A stretch of DNA of 64,000 nucleotides, from NCBI RefSeq assembly GCF_023898315.1, contig NC_064616.1, positions 644,548,974-644,612,973 of the forward strand, read 5' to 3'. Shown one piece after another: positions 23,736 to 34,687 of the stretch; positions within the stretch are counted from its first letter, which is position 1, and each line of letters starts with the position of its first letter. A program made the position numbers and the translations under genes. Below the pieces are notes generated by a model. That model worked only from the letters and a program-made list of their open reading frames with translations. It ran no database searches and was not told the origin of the DNA. This stretch comes from Schistocerca nitens (lineage: Eukaryota > Arthropoda > Insecta > Orthoptera > Acrididae).

Positions 23736-24201
23736 TCAGGTCCAGAAATCTGCTACTATGACCGTCACAGAATCAGTGGAGCCCCTGGTTAAGACCCTCC
23801 ACTCCGTTCCACACCAAAAGACCCCGAACGTCTCTGGTACGATGCTGCAAACTGTGAGCTCTGCTTGTACCCCGAGAGCGAGGCCAGTTGTCTTCACCAG
23901 TATCGCCAGTCGCCCGTAGGAACTGTGGATGTTCTCAGAACCCAAGCGACGGGCGTCATTGTTGCCGACATGAGAAACTTGCAGATCTTTGCACCCTGCA
24001 CTATCGATAGCCGCAGACAGGACCTCCTCCACATCTCGCATGAGGCCTCCCGACGGACACACAGTGTACATTGGAATTCCTTCCGGTCCTGGAAGCTATT
24101 TCTCTAAGGGGCTCCGTAACGCTCCTAACACAGAAGCTCCTGACAACTAATAAATCACTCGCCCCGTGTGCCTGCTCGGACCGTGCTGAAAGAGCGGCCA
24201 C
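23736..24201 (-). pseudogene. LINE-B ORF1, esterase (SGNH-hydrolase-like) domain
   Basis: Two overlapping minus-strand frames make up one domain broken by a frameshift near 24001-24071. The first contains LLVVRSFCVRSV, which aligns with the hydrolase block I position (usually a GDS motif; here the nucleophile block is decayed). The second contains CPSGGLMRDVEEVL and VSHVGNNDARRLGSENI, the latter being the conserved HVGTND-type block of SGNH hydrolases. Esterase-type ORF1 proteins are known in CR1/L2 retrotransposons. Identification is by motif only and the nucleophile Ser cannot be confirmed. A run of A at 23623-23636 separates it from ORF2. Confidence 0.65.
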
Positions 24202-24576
24202 CTGCCAACTCAGAATGAATGGGCGAGGCAGACAATGTAGTTTAGCGTAAGCTCAAAATTTACTAAAATAAGATGATTGTGAGGGGACTGGGAAATCAAC
24301 TACAATATGTTTTAACGAATTGCCCCAGTATTTATCTCGTGTGATTTAGAAAAATGGCAGTAAAATTAAATAGTGAGGAACGGGTCAGCTTCGGAATAAG
24401 AGTCCTGTGTCTTAATAACTGTGCCACTTTCGTAGATAAACCAGTTTCAGGTTCGAAGAATATGCCAATCACTTTGTATTACAGTATCAATTCTAACAAA
24501 TGTCCTGTGAAGATATCAAGGTTGCACATGTGGTATGGAACGTATTTCTAGAATTATCCGTACAAATATGATGCAT

Positions 24577-24720
24577 ATATAGGGCGCATCAAAAAGAACT
24601 TTACAACTTTGAAAACTCATATTGATTTATTCATTCAGCGCACAGACACGGTTTTGGTGTCATTTTATGCCAAAATAATGCAACTGCGGTCGCCTGGCAC
24701 AAGTCCTTCTATTTGACGCC
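24577..24720. mobile_element. DNA-transposon terminal fragment (possibly DD41D type)
   Basis: GGGCGCATCAAAAAGAACTT followed by TACAACTTTG resembles the terminus of the DD41D element at 45.0-47.6 kb (GGGCGAGTCAAAAAGGACTT, TACAACTTTGG). No partner terminus or coding sequence was found nearby. Confidence 0.4.
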
Positions 24721-24751
24721 ACTTCGGCCACTTGGTCGTCGATGAGGTAGA

Positions 24752-24870
24752 GGTGAAATGGTTAGGGCAACACAAACGCCCAGTTCCCGAGCGAAGAAAA
24801 TCTCCAACACGGCCGGGAATCGAACTCACTATCTAGAGGCAGCGACGCCAACCGCTAGACGAGTTAAGGC
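24752..24870 (-). mobile_element. SINE3-like fragment
   Basis: AGCGAAGAAAATCTCCAACA and GGCCGGGAATCGAAC match the minus-strand SINE3 at 59.8 kb. This is a decayed, partial copy. Confidence 0.6.
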
Positions 24871-26179
24871 CAGTTATTTACACCGTTTTGATGTTACCCA
24901 CCATCTCTTCCTATGTAGTGCCACTCTCTTCATGTCCCTACATCTTCTGCCCTGATAATCAACATCTTAAAGTTTTAATCATTAATTTAAAATATTACAC
25001 AGTGCGGAGAAGTCTGAAGGAGACCTCTATTCTTCAGTTGATTGTAAATGTATGATGATTGGTATCGGTAATAAATGCGAAAATCACTGTTTTCGAAGGA
25101 AGGAAAAGTATTTACTGAAGTTAAGATTTCGTTGTATTGAATACAGATTGAGTTTTGGGACTTTTCGCCTTCCTGCTCCAATTTGTGCTATCAGCTAATG
25201 TCCAGGTTTTAGTGCTTCGTCACCGCTCTACTACGAACACGCAACAACACACGACCTCAGTCGGTGGAATCAGTCGGCAGCTGCTTGCCTGTAGTGATTT
25301 ATGGTTCGATTGCGAATGGAGCGGCGCCACCCGCTCCGGGCGAGGCGAGCGTGTGTTTGAGGCTGCGTGTCACGCGTCTGGTGCCGTCAGAGGGCCATTC
25401 AACAACAGGAAGCGCCCTGACTCAGCGTCGCAAACCGCAAGTCTGACTCCGCCGTGCGCCAGCTCGCACGTACCAAACAATATATTCTCTTAAACTCCAC
25501 GCTTCACCCCGCACGGTTGCAGGAAGTCATCTTGATGCTTTCGCGAAGAGATAGTCGTTTGTCACTGTCATTTCTTTTTCTCACACTGTGTGCTACGAAC
25601 AGCATTTGCGTCCCGGTTCAAACTCTAGAACCCTCCTTCCTGGTATCTAAGGCAAATCGTGAATAAACAATCACCGCTACAATTTTGGTTTGGATTAATC
25701 TCTGTAACAATTTTCACGTTATAACGATTTCATATTACAGCATTGCCTCTATTAGTCCAATTAAAGCCGTCGAACGCTTTCAATTTTGCGGACCCACATT
25801 CGACAAAACGACGGTTCAAATCCCTGTTCGGTCATCCAGATTTAGATGTATCGTTATGCCCTTAAATCGCGTAAAGTGAATGCCGGAATGATTTCTTTGA
25901 AAGAGCACGACCAATTTCCAACCTTCTGATCCACCTCGAATGGCTTAGTCGCTGATGGAACATTAAACCCTAATCTTCCGTCCATCCTCTTTTTCTTTCA
26001 TTTCGTACCAGGAAACATGTAGCTGACACATTAGCTATATGTGAGTGACTCGCACGACACCAAGTTATTTCTTTCGTATCACGTTTTGCAGGAGACTTAC
26101 CGAAAAGTTACAGAAAAGTAACAGAGTAATAAAAAGTACCCAAAATGATTAAAGTGTTCTTGCAGAAAATATCCAATAC
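24871..26179. other. Unassigned DNA; GC-rich patch 25250-25490; SINE4 remnant 25790-25970
   Basis: The patch at 25250-25490 is GC/CpG-rich and not an obvious repeat; it might be a host exon or promoter, but I cannot show it. At 25790-25970 ACGGTTCAAATCCC, CCGGAATGATTTCTTTGAAA and CCAACCTTCTGATCC follow the SINE4 sequence on the plus strand in decayed form. Confidence 0.45.
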
Positions 26180-26710
26180 ACTGATAAGCCAAAGCATTAT
26201 GACCACCAAAAAATGGTTCAAATGACTCTGAGCACTATGGGACTTAATATCTTAGGTCATCAGTCCCCTAGAACTTAGAACTACTTAAACCTAACTAACC
26301 TAAGGACATCACACACATCCATGCCCGAGGCAGGATTCGAACCTGCGACCGTAGCAGTCCCACGGTTCAGGACTGCAGTGCCTAGAACCGCACGGCCACC
26401 GCGGCCGGCCATTATGACCACCTGCTTAATAGCATGTTTCTCTATCTTTGGAACTAAATACATCACTTATTGGTAGATTTGTGGAGTTATATGGCATTAG
26501 ATGTCTACGCACAGGTCATGTGGTTCGCCTAAATAACGGGCCGCCGATTTTCGTACGCAGTGATGAGTGATGGCCCCCGATAGCGACTCAGATGAGTTCC
26601 ACAGGATTTACGGCAGACGTCTTCGATCGCCGAGACATCAACGTGAGTTTACTATAATGCTTCTCATACCACTGTAGCACGGTCGTGGCTCCAAGACGGT
26701 CGTGGCTCTC
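26180..26710 (-). mobile_element. Tc1/mariner-superfamily remnant split by SINE1
   Basis: CTGATAAGCCAAAGCATTATGACCACC at the left end, continued after the SINE, and a minus-strand stretch at 26540-26700 recall the C-terminal region of a Tc1-like transposase common in locust repeats (this rests on memory of the repeat; the motif around the third catalytic residue is decayed). No open frame remains. Confidence 0.45.
26208..26409 (-). mobile_element. SINE1 copy
   Basis: Full-length minus-strand SINE1 with a perfect 13-bp duplication CATTATGACCACC at 26195-26207 and 26410-26422. Confidence 0.95.
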
Positions 26711-26783
26711 ATAAATAAGTCGAAGGTGAACCTTACTTTAAAGCCTATCTTACCAGAAGTGCTAAATTTGTACTTCACCAAAA

Positions 26784-26984
26784 GCCGGCCGGGGTGGCCG
26801 AGCGGTTCTAGGCGCTACAGTCTGGAACCGCGCGACCGCTACGGCCGCAGGTTCGAATCCTGCGTCGGGCATGGATGTGTGTGATATCCTTAGGTTAGTT
26901 AGGGTTAAGTAGTTCTAAGTTCTAGGGGACTGATGACCTCAGATGTTAAGTTCCATAGTGCTCAGAGCCATTTGAACCATTTGA
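26784..26984 (+). mobile_element. SINE1 copy
   Basis: Full-length plus-strand SINE1, close to the family consensus; 12-bp duplication ACTTCACCAAAA at 26772-26783 and 26985-26996. Confidence 0.95.
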
Positions 26985-26996
26985 ACTTCACCAAAA

Positions 26997-29934
26997 AGTA
27001 CTTGTAACTCAAGTCTTTTTATTTAAAGCGCCCAAGTTACTGCGATAATCAGTAATGCTCATTAGCCTTCTATCATTCCTAAATACGTCTTTCTACGGTC
27101 AAAAAGAGAAATTATTGGGAAGTCAGAAGAAACGGGGATGATGTAATAGAAAAGGTCCATGAGGCATTGTGTTGGAAGTCATTTCATTGCAGCGTCTTCT
27201 CACTATTGTATTTGTACCAAAGACAACTCAAATAACCGTCATTGCAGACATGGTGACTTGGGCGGAAGTGTGCAAGCAACTTACACCAGATCATTTGAAC
27301 GACTGTATCATCGTATCATCGAAATTGTGTGTAACGAGTCAGTTTACAGGATATATATGCGTGAACAGTGTTAACATTAATCATTAACATTAATGAATAC
27401 CTTTCTTTTTAGTCCTACTCGTGCAACTACACTTAAAAAACAAGTTTGTTTGCACAATTTTGAAATAGCAATCCGTCCATGGAATAGGAGTTGTCCAGGA
27501 GAAATTGTGTTAGGTTAGATTTAAAACTTGATTAACTACCTACCATATCGTTTGCTGTGCCACTGAAAAAGGCTCGACACTTGGCGTCCAGACGTAATTT
27601 TCTCTCGATTTACTTATCACAGAACACAGACGCTTTGTTATTCTTCCCTCGTAACTAAATTCTTCACCATGGCTACATTTGGATAACTGGCTAAATTTTC
27701 GCGTCTCCGTGTCACTGCTTCTAAAACTTTACACAGTACTACTCGCGAAATTATATTCTCTAGAGGGAGGGCAGCTGTAACAGACCTTTACAATTGTGGC
27801 GAGGGGTGCTGCAAACGGACACCCCTCGCAATATGTTTAGTGCACACTCGACTTGAGTGTTTCGGTTTTTGCTGGACTAACAGAGTTTTCCTACGTTTTT
27901 TGTGACTTTCGTCTTGAGAAACTTAGAGAATTTCGACACTTTCGTGTAAGTCAGCTGCTGAAGTTAGGTAGCCTCCTCCGTTTTGGTGGCAAAATATGAA
28001 CGTTTGTGGGATTTCCATGTATATAGAGTGGTGAGTTTATGTGCGGGTAATGATACGTTAGGGCCGGCGGTCTGTGTCGCGCCCATTATCCCGCGCGCCT
28101 CTTGATTTACATCTTGTTAACCGTTCACACCCGATCGCCCTAATCGCTTTATACTCTACTTTACATTCCTGTACTTAAAGCCGTGAATGGTAACGTCTCG
28201 GCCGCTGCAGCCGACATACCCCGCCCAGAGCCACCCCTTTCCCAGCCTGCGCCAGGAAAAAACGAACAGCCTGACTCAGCTGACCCTTTTTATCAGCAGG
28301 TGCGGCTGTTTTGCTCGAGCTGGTGATACCATTTGATGGTGACCTAATTGGGCCGATTGATATGCTAATTGTGAGTGCTTGCGTAATGAGAAGGTATCGT
28401 TTCCACGCGATATATCAACATTACGAGTTTTACATTTACATCTATATACGCGTGGCTGAACTGCAGTTTCCAGTAACACCGACATTAAGCAAGTAACATT
28501 CTGCAGCATTGAGAGAAAGTCACACTGAATATGAGAAACTTGTAGTGTGTGCACGTAAAAGAGAGTGAACGGTGAAACTGTGAGATACTACCAAAAGATG
28601 TTGGAGGTAACAAGATTCAGCTAGACGTGGCTAACGGTAAGTAGGTAAGCAGCGGAAGGTTCAAACATAGTACAGAAAACAACTCTGTGTGGGCGGCAAT
28701 GAACACATTTGCTACTGAATTAGGAAAAGTATGTCTGACGAAGGATCAGTTGCTTATTTAGCAACAGTTAATATAAGAATATTTTTATTAAAGCTCACGA
28801 TGTTAGCTAGACTGCAGTAAACACGGTATAATGAGTCAGAACCTTAATTTTACACAAACTGATAGTTAAATTTTAACTTGGCTCTACGTGTCTTAAAATT
28901 ATCTACGTGAAGAACATATCAATAATGCAACCAGAAAGTGTTCATTGTGGTACTTGACGATTAAAGGTGTATGAAATAGCTAGTGCCATAGTCATATTAG
29001 CAGCAACCTACGATACATCCTACGCAAAGAATTAAATATTGGGAATCTTTGTCCAAGACACGTGTCGCACTTTCTGAATAAGTAATGAGCAAATTTGAAC
29101 ACAAAAACGAATTCCTTATAAATGTTTGGACCGTTTACCAAATAAAGCGTTATTACAGTTATTACGTGTGCCTCACATTAACTCAAGAAAGAAAATAGTG
29201 GGCGGAAGCCAGCACTTAAAATGACGAAGCCTACTTCATCTTCTGGAAAGGTTACGCCGAGTATCTTCTGGGATGGAAAGTGTTTTTTTATTATTAATAA
29301 CCTTGCCAGGGTTAAATGAACAACCGGCAAACACTGTGAAACTACGAGAGAACAGGCCTTAATAGAAAGGAAAAAAGCTCTCTTCGGAACAATGCACCTA
29401 TTTACTTTGGAAATGGGAAAATTGAGAGATTGGAAGTACAAAGTGATGGAACATCCATCGTATTCACTTCTGCCTTCGAATTATTCTCACGTCTAACGAA
29501 ACTTGTGTCTGGAAATCTTGAGTGCAATGAAAAAGTTAGAGCAGTCGTAGAGAATATTTGGCAGACATTCCGGAATCGTTGCCAGTGGATAAATCGTGGA
29601 CTGTGTGCATTTACCGAAAGGAAAACTACTTTATAAAAAAAGGCATTTTTCACATAAAATATACAGTCCCTCACAGACCGAGGAACTTGCTCCGTGTTTA
29701 GTGTAATTACATGTTCTGACGAGTACTGGCAGTATAAAAACAAACACACACACTTAAATATTTAAAGTTGCTTAATTGGTCCAGAAAGGTGCTGATTACC
29801 CAGGAACGCCCGTTTTCAATAATTTGCCAACAACTATAAAAAGATTAGCTACTTGTGAAGCACAGTTTAAGAGGAGCGAGGAGCAGAAAGGATTTGTTGG
29901 TGGCCAGATCCTACTCCATTGACGAACTGCTCAT
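26997..29934. other. Unassigned DNA
   Basis: The longest stretch without a recognised repeat. It contains a short perfect hairpin (CGAGGGGTG / CACCCCTCG, about 27802-27830) and a GC/CpG-richer patch at 28055-28260. Small open frames near 29402-29749 on both strands show no domain. Host exons or regulatory DNA could lie here, but nothing is demonstrable by eye. Confidence 0.35.
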
Positions 29935-30150
29935 TAGTAAAAAAGAATTCCCTGCGGGGTCAGGGATTTTCACCTGCCCCGAGATGACTGGGTGTTGCTG
30001 TGTCGTCTTCATCATCATTCATCCCCATTATGGTCGGAGGAAGGCAACGGCTAACCACCTTCATTAGGACCTTGCCTAGTACGCCGGTACGCGTCTCCCG
30101 CGTCGTTCCCCTACGCTCTGTCAAGAAGCATGGGACTTCATTTCCAAAAC
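29935..30150 (+). mobile_element. SINE5-like repeat fragment
   Basis: GATGACTGGGTGTTGCTGTG, GGAAGGCAACGGCTAACCAC, GACCTTGCCTAGTACG and CTACGCTCTGTCAAG are hallmarks of a repeat I recognise as widespread in insects. Its head is not clear and I see no TSD. Confidence 0.55.
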
Positions 30151-30464
30151 AAATTAATGTATATGTTATTAATAGTGTCAAAGTGTTACACATAAACGGA
30201 CTTCTGCTCATCTTCAGTGCAGTAATGCGGTCTGTTGTTAAATTATCTTATGCACATCAGATTACACGTTTGTGACGAGTTTAGTATTAATTCTTAAATA
30301 AAAATGTTTCAAATATAATGCTTATTCCACTTGGTTTAGTATATGTGGAAAAAACATAAGGATATCTGTTCTTTTGTATATTTGCGTTTATTATTTTTGT
30401 TTCTGTGACATGTTCTACCTCCTTCGGGTTCTCCTCAGTGTGGATGTATTGAATGAGAAGTATA

Positions 30465-30492
30465 GGGTAAGGTGGTAAAATTTCGATATAGG
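30465..30492 (+). repeat. Pogo-like terminal repeat remnant
   Basis: AGGGTAAGGTGGTAAAATTT here nearly matches the reverse complement of the right end of the pogo-like element near 41250-41276 (AGGGTAAGGTGGTACAATTT). It may be a second copy's end, or the true left end of the large element. Confidence 0.5.
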
Positions 30493-30780
30493 TACTATTC
30501 CCGATCTACGTAAGGTTTCGCGCCATTTTTCAGTTTCGTAGTCTTGGTAACGCTGCCTTTGTGTGGTGTTGCAATGCGGAAGGTTTCTGCAGCTCCTGTC
30601 TTTTCCTTGAATACACCAGTTGGTGCTACAGAGATATGAATTTTTTGTTGTTGAGAGGTAAGTGAAGTTACTCAGTTTTATGCACTGTTATAATCTGACT
30701 AGTTTCCATGTGCTTGTAAATTCTATACTAGTGAGGTTAGAGACTTGTTTTCCGATCCCACGTGTTCTAAGGCATCTACA

Positions 30781-30893
30781 GGGTGTTACAAAAAGGTACG
30801 GCCAAACTTTCAGGAAACATTCCTCACACACAAAGAAAGAAAATATGTTACGTGGACATGTGTCCGGAAACGCTTGCCATTTCTTGGCACAGT
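30781..30893 (+). mobile_element. Rosa-like terminal inverted repeat, solitary fragment
   Basis: CAGGGTGTTACAAAAAGGTA through GTGTCCGGAAACGCTT is the ~95-base terminus of the rosa-like elements at 42.25 and 57.03 kb. It is followed directly by LINE-C 3' UTR sequence, so only one end of the transposon is left. Confidence 0.8.
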
Positions 30894-30992
30894 TCAGTAC
30901 TATTTACTTATTATATACATTAACATTACACTAATACTTGTTCCATAGATCATGAATACGACATTTCGTCATACTGTGGAGCGTGTCAGTTT

Positions 30993-31188
30993 GCCGCGCG
31001 GGGTAGCCGTACGGTCTATGACACGTTGCCACGGTTAGCGCGGCTACCTCCGTGGGAGGTTCGAGTCCTCCATCGGGAATGGGTGTGTGTGTTGTCCTTA
31101 GCCTAAGTTAGTTCACGTTAGATTAAGTAGTGTGTGAGCCTAGGAACTGATGACCTTAGCAGTTGGTTCCATAGGAACTTACCACCAC
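30993..31188 (+). mobile_element. SINE2 copy in LINE-C 3' UTR
   Basis: GCCGCGCGGGGTAGCC head, GGTTCGAGTCCTCC box B, CTGATGACCTTAGCAGTTGG domain; 11-bp duplication CGTGTCAGTTT at 30982-30992 and 31189-31199. Confidence 0.93.
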
Positions 31189-31199
31189 CGTGTCAGTTT

Positions 31200-32457
31200 A
31201 ACATACGTTTTCATTGCACTTTTTTTTCTTCAGTTACCGTACTACTTCATATCTAAAAATTCGTCTGTTGAGTACAGGGAGTTGTCATTCAGAAACTCTT
31301 TTAATTTGTTCATAAATGTTGGCTGGCTGCCTATCAGACTTTTAATGTTATTTGGCAAATGACCAAAGATTTTTGTGACAGCGTAAGCCAACCCTTTCTG
31401 TGCCAAAGTCAGATTTAACCCAGAATAGTGAAGATCATCCTTTCTTCTAATGTTGTAGCTATGCAGTTCGCAATTATTTTTGAATTCGGATGGGTTATCA
31501 ATAACGAATTTTATAAGTGAATATAGCCGGCCGGAGTGGCCGTGCGGTTCTAGGTGATACCGTCTGGAGCCGAGTGACCGCTACGGTCGCAGGGTCGAAT
31601 CCCTCCTCGGGCATGGATGTGTGTGCTGTCCTTAGGTTAGTTAGGTTTAATTAGTTCTAAGTTCTAGGCGACTGATGACCTCAGAAGTTAAGTCGCATAG
31701 TGCTCCGAGCCATTATAAGTGAATATATGTATTGCGAAGGTACTGTGAATATCCCAAGTTCCCTAAATAAATGTCTGCAAGGTGGTCTTGAGTGGACTCC
31801 TATTATACTGGTTACATGCTTTTGAATACTTTTTCTCTTAATGATGCTATAGGAAAGCAGTGAATGAAAACAGGCGTAGTACGCTAATTTACTGATATGT
31901 TTATCACCAAAATTTCCAATAACCCTAATAGCATAAGTAGCTGAACCTAACTGTTTCAGCAGATCATTGACGTGTTTCTTCCAAGTCAATTTCTCATCAG
32001 TGCACACACCCAGAAATTTTGAATATTCTGCTTTAGCAACAGATTTCTGTTCATAGTCTGTACTTACCAGTGGTGTTATGCCATTTTCTGTACAGAATTG
32101 TGTATAATATGTTTTCTCAAAATTTAATGAGAGTCCTTTTGCAGAGAACCACTTAATTTTCTAAAAGGCATTGTTTACAATTTCCTTGGAAAATTCTTGT
32201 TTGTTGGGTGTGAGTACTATACTTGTATCATCAGCAAAAAGAACTAGCTTTGCATTTCTGTGAATATAGAGTGGCAAGTCATTAATATATATTAAGGACA
32301 ATAAGGGAGCCAAGACTGAGCCCTCTGGGACACCTTTCTTGTTACCTCTCCATTTACAGGATTCTGCTGATTTTTTGAAAACTATCTGTACTGTTAATTT
32401 CAACCTTCTGTGTTCTCCCAGTGAAAGATAAATGAAACCATTTGTGCAGTGTCTCAC
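31200..32457 (-). pseudogene. LINE-C RT palm and C-terminal region
   Basis: Read right to left. At 32457-32161: motif B KKGVPEGSVLAPLLSLIYIN and an intact motif C LVLFADDTSIV. Then, in another frame at 32007-31681, KLTWKKHVNDLLKQLGSATY and LSYSIIKRKSIQKHV, the thumb region. Further C-terminal, beyond a SINE, ELHSYNIRRKDDLHYSGLN and KIFGHLPNNIKSL at about 31460-31300 form the conserved tail of this LINE group. Motif A lies upstream in decayed sequence near 32500. At least two frameshifts and a SINE insertion prevent a product. Confidence 0.8.
31526..31712 (+). mobile_element. SINE1 copy in LINE-C
   Basis: GCCGGCCGGAGTGGCCGTGC head; perfect 15-bp duplication TTATAAGTGAATATA at 31511-31525 and 31713-31727. 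Confidence 0.95.
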
Positions 32458-33664
32458 TCATACCACAGTACTTAAGCTTATCTAGAAGAATTTAATGATT
32501 CACACAGCCATACGCTTTCGAGAGATCACAAAATATCACAATGGGTAATGTTCGGTTATTCAGAGCAATATTTGATCAGTGAAAGCACATAAAACATTTT
32601 CTGTTGAATTTTGTTAGTACTTCATTTTTACAAACATGTGAAGCTGCTCTTGAATACATTACTTTTTCAAGAATTTTGGATAAAGCTGTCAGAAGTGACA
32701 TTGGGCGGTAGTTAACATCAGACCTATCCCCTGTTTTATGCAATGGTTTAACTATAGCATATTCCAGTCTATCTGGAGAAACGCCCCGTAGTAGTGAGCT
32801 ACAACATATGTGGCTGACAATCCTATTTACCTGTTGTGGAAATGTTGTTAGTACTATGTTGGAAATGCCATCAATTCCATGTGAGCTTTTACTGTTGAGT
32901 GAATTTATTTTCTCAATTTCAGTAGGAGTGGTGGGTTTAATTTCAATTTTATCACATTACATAGGTATTGCCTCTTCCATATACAGCCTTGCATTTTCTA
33001 ATGAATATCTGGATCCTATTTTCTCTACAACACTTAAAGAATGATTATTAAAAGTATTTTGTACTTATGACTTTCATTGAGTTCGATAAAAATAGTCTTC
33101 CTGTGCTCTCGGTTACCCTTTTCCCCTTTTAACAATATTCTAAATTGCTTTAATTTTACTATCAGAGATGCTAATCCCAGACATAATGCACATACTTCTG
33201 GACTTTTCAATAACTTTTCTGAATACAGTGGAATAGTTTTAATAATGGTTGACTGTTTCTGGATCATTACTCCTCCTTGCTATAAGATACCATTCCCTTT
33301 TGTGTTTACAAGATGTTTTTATCCCTTTAGTAAGCAATGGCTTTTTAGGTGGTTTCTTACAATTATGTTTCACTGCTTTGTTAGGGGAAACTTTTTTCAA
33401 ATATACTCACGAAGGTATCATGAAATAAGCGAAATTTTAAATTAGCATCAGGTTCCTTGTCCACCTCATCCCAGTCTAAATGTTGCAAGCGTTCTCTAAA
33501 ATTTGTAATTGTTAATTCGTTTATTGGGTGCACTATTTAGGAGGACTGTTTGCACTACCCTATGGAGCTGTGTCGTACTGTAACTAGCTATGCATCATGA
33601 TCACAAACCATTCTTAACAGAAAAAGTTTTTATTTGATTAAATGTATCTTGATCTATACAAACA

Positions 33665-34200
33665 TTATCTCAGTGTGCTGCTTTCCTTAACCACCCAAGT
33701 AGGAAAATCAGTAACTAATGTTAAATTGAAAGAAGCAAGTAATAGCTGAAGGTCAAGCTTTCTATCAGGCTCTTTCATAAAATCTACATTTAAATCCCCA
33801 AAAACAATAATTTGCTTCCCTCTGTATGACAGATAGCACAACAAAGAATCCAAGTTTTTCAAAAATAGCTGAAAATTTCCAAATGGGGATTTACACATAG
33901 CTACAATTATAAAAGTACAATTATTTAGTTTAAGCTTACACGCACATGCTTCTATATGTTGCTCTATACAACATTTTTTTAGTTCTAAATTTTCCACACT
34001 ATGATAAATTTTAACATACTTGGCAACTGCTCCTCTCTCCATAGTATTTCTACTTACGTAAGCGGAAAGCTTATATCCACCTACATTTACCTTTTCCATA
34101 TATGTGACTCTGTGATATTCTGACAGGCATAGTACATCTGTTCCACCCTCAGTTTCAAAATATAAACAGACAAGAAGCTCATCTATGTTGTTTTTTAATT
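33665..34200 (-). pseudogene. LINE-C APE endonuclease remnant
   Basis: The open stretch 33665-34099 contains the central and C-terminal APE blocks: TFIIVAMCKSPFGNF (the YRSP-type block) and QIIVFGDLNVDFM, whose GDLN corresponds to the catalytic GDFN motif. Upstream, in another frame near 34100-34200, ETEGGTDVLCLSEYHRV is the earlier block, which corresponds to the region around the catalytic Glu. The final SDH block is not recognisable. The function in an intact element would be nicking of target DNA for reverse transcription. Here it is a fragment. Confidence 0.75.
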
Positions 34201-34510
34201 CCCTATATTCTGGTGCAATATACTAACATTATTTTTCACTGTACTTTTATGAGAATCTGAGCTTCTCATTAAGCTGAATTTCATTCAATGATGAATCATT
34301 GGACACTGATCTTAGCGTAAAAAAGAGGTACTCCCATGAATTTCAGTGCTCCTCCTCGTGATTTCACTCTTGCCAATAGTACATTTTCAGTCAGAAAAAG
34401 GTACAATTTCGATCAATGCAGTTCTTTAGTTTATTACAAATAAGCTCTGTGTATTTAAACATAATTTCTCTCGTGAGTTTTCAAAGCAAACCATTATTTT
34501 TTTCTCTTAG

Positions 34511-34672
34511 ATGCCCCGAAAACGACCAGAAAAGAAAATCGACAGTAAATGAAGTCCAGCTGCATTATATGTGGCAATAAAGAGTGTTATGGACGGACAT
34601 TTGACCCTCCGAGCTGCCTCAGAATTATACATTCCTTTCAGCACCGTGCCTGGTAAAGTACAAATTTAAAAA
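34511..34672 (+). pseudogene. Pogo-like transposase, N-terminal psq-type HTH
   Basis: ATG at 34511 directly follows a pyrimidine tract and AG (TTTTTTTCTCTTAG), which looks like a splice acceptor. MPRKRPEKKIDSK, a stop, then ALYVAIKSVMDGHLTLRAAS and ELYIPFSTVPGKV matches the psq/CENP-B-type DNA-binding helix-turn-helix at the start of pogo/Tigger transposases (ASxxYxIPxSTLxxK pattern). The in-frame TGA after codon 13 and the downstream 5S-SINE insertion inactivate it. Sequence at 35028-35270 probably continues the second HTH region in decayed form. Confidence 0.72.
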
Positions 34673-34687
34673 GTGCAAACTGAACTA

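Larger units (their letters stand above)
20230..24245 (-). mobile_element. LINE-B: CR1-type non-LTR retrotransposon, nearly complete, split by three SINEs
   Basis: Minus-strand element with, in order, an esterase-like ORF1 (24201-23736), an APE endonuclease (about 23660-22950), a linker (22740-22050) and RT (21780-20600). The 3' UTR ends near 20235 in a TAGATG-like unit (TCTACATCTCC on the plus strand). Three SINEs interrupt it (21105-21293, 21821-22026, 22746-22935), each with its own TSD. Excluding them the element is about 3.4 kb. An ORF1 carrying an esterase domain plus an APE endonuclease is the known layout of the CR1/L2 lineage, which supports that assignment. Stops and frameshifts throughout make it inactive. 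Confidence 0.8.
30894..34300 (-). mobile_element. LINE-C: jockey/CR1-group retrotransposon, inactive
   Basis: The minus strand holds an APE endonuclease remnant (34200-33665), a long decayed linker and RT N-terminus (33600-32500), RT palm (32457-32161), the C-terminal region (32007-31200) and a 3' UTR down to about 30900. Two SINEs interrupt it (30993-31188, 31526-31712). Domains are readable but frames are broken many times, and A+T content is high. The family is distinct from LINE-A and LINE-B in sequence. ORF1 was not recognised upstream. The left end adjoins a rosa-like terminal fragment. Confidence 0.8.

Noticed and set aside
29402-29749. Open frames on both strands as a small gene
   Set aside because: No recognisable motif on either strand; length is within chance for this AT content. 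Left as unassigned.
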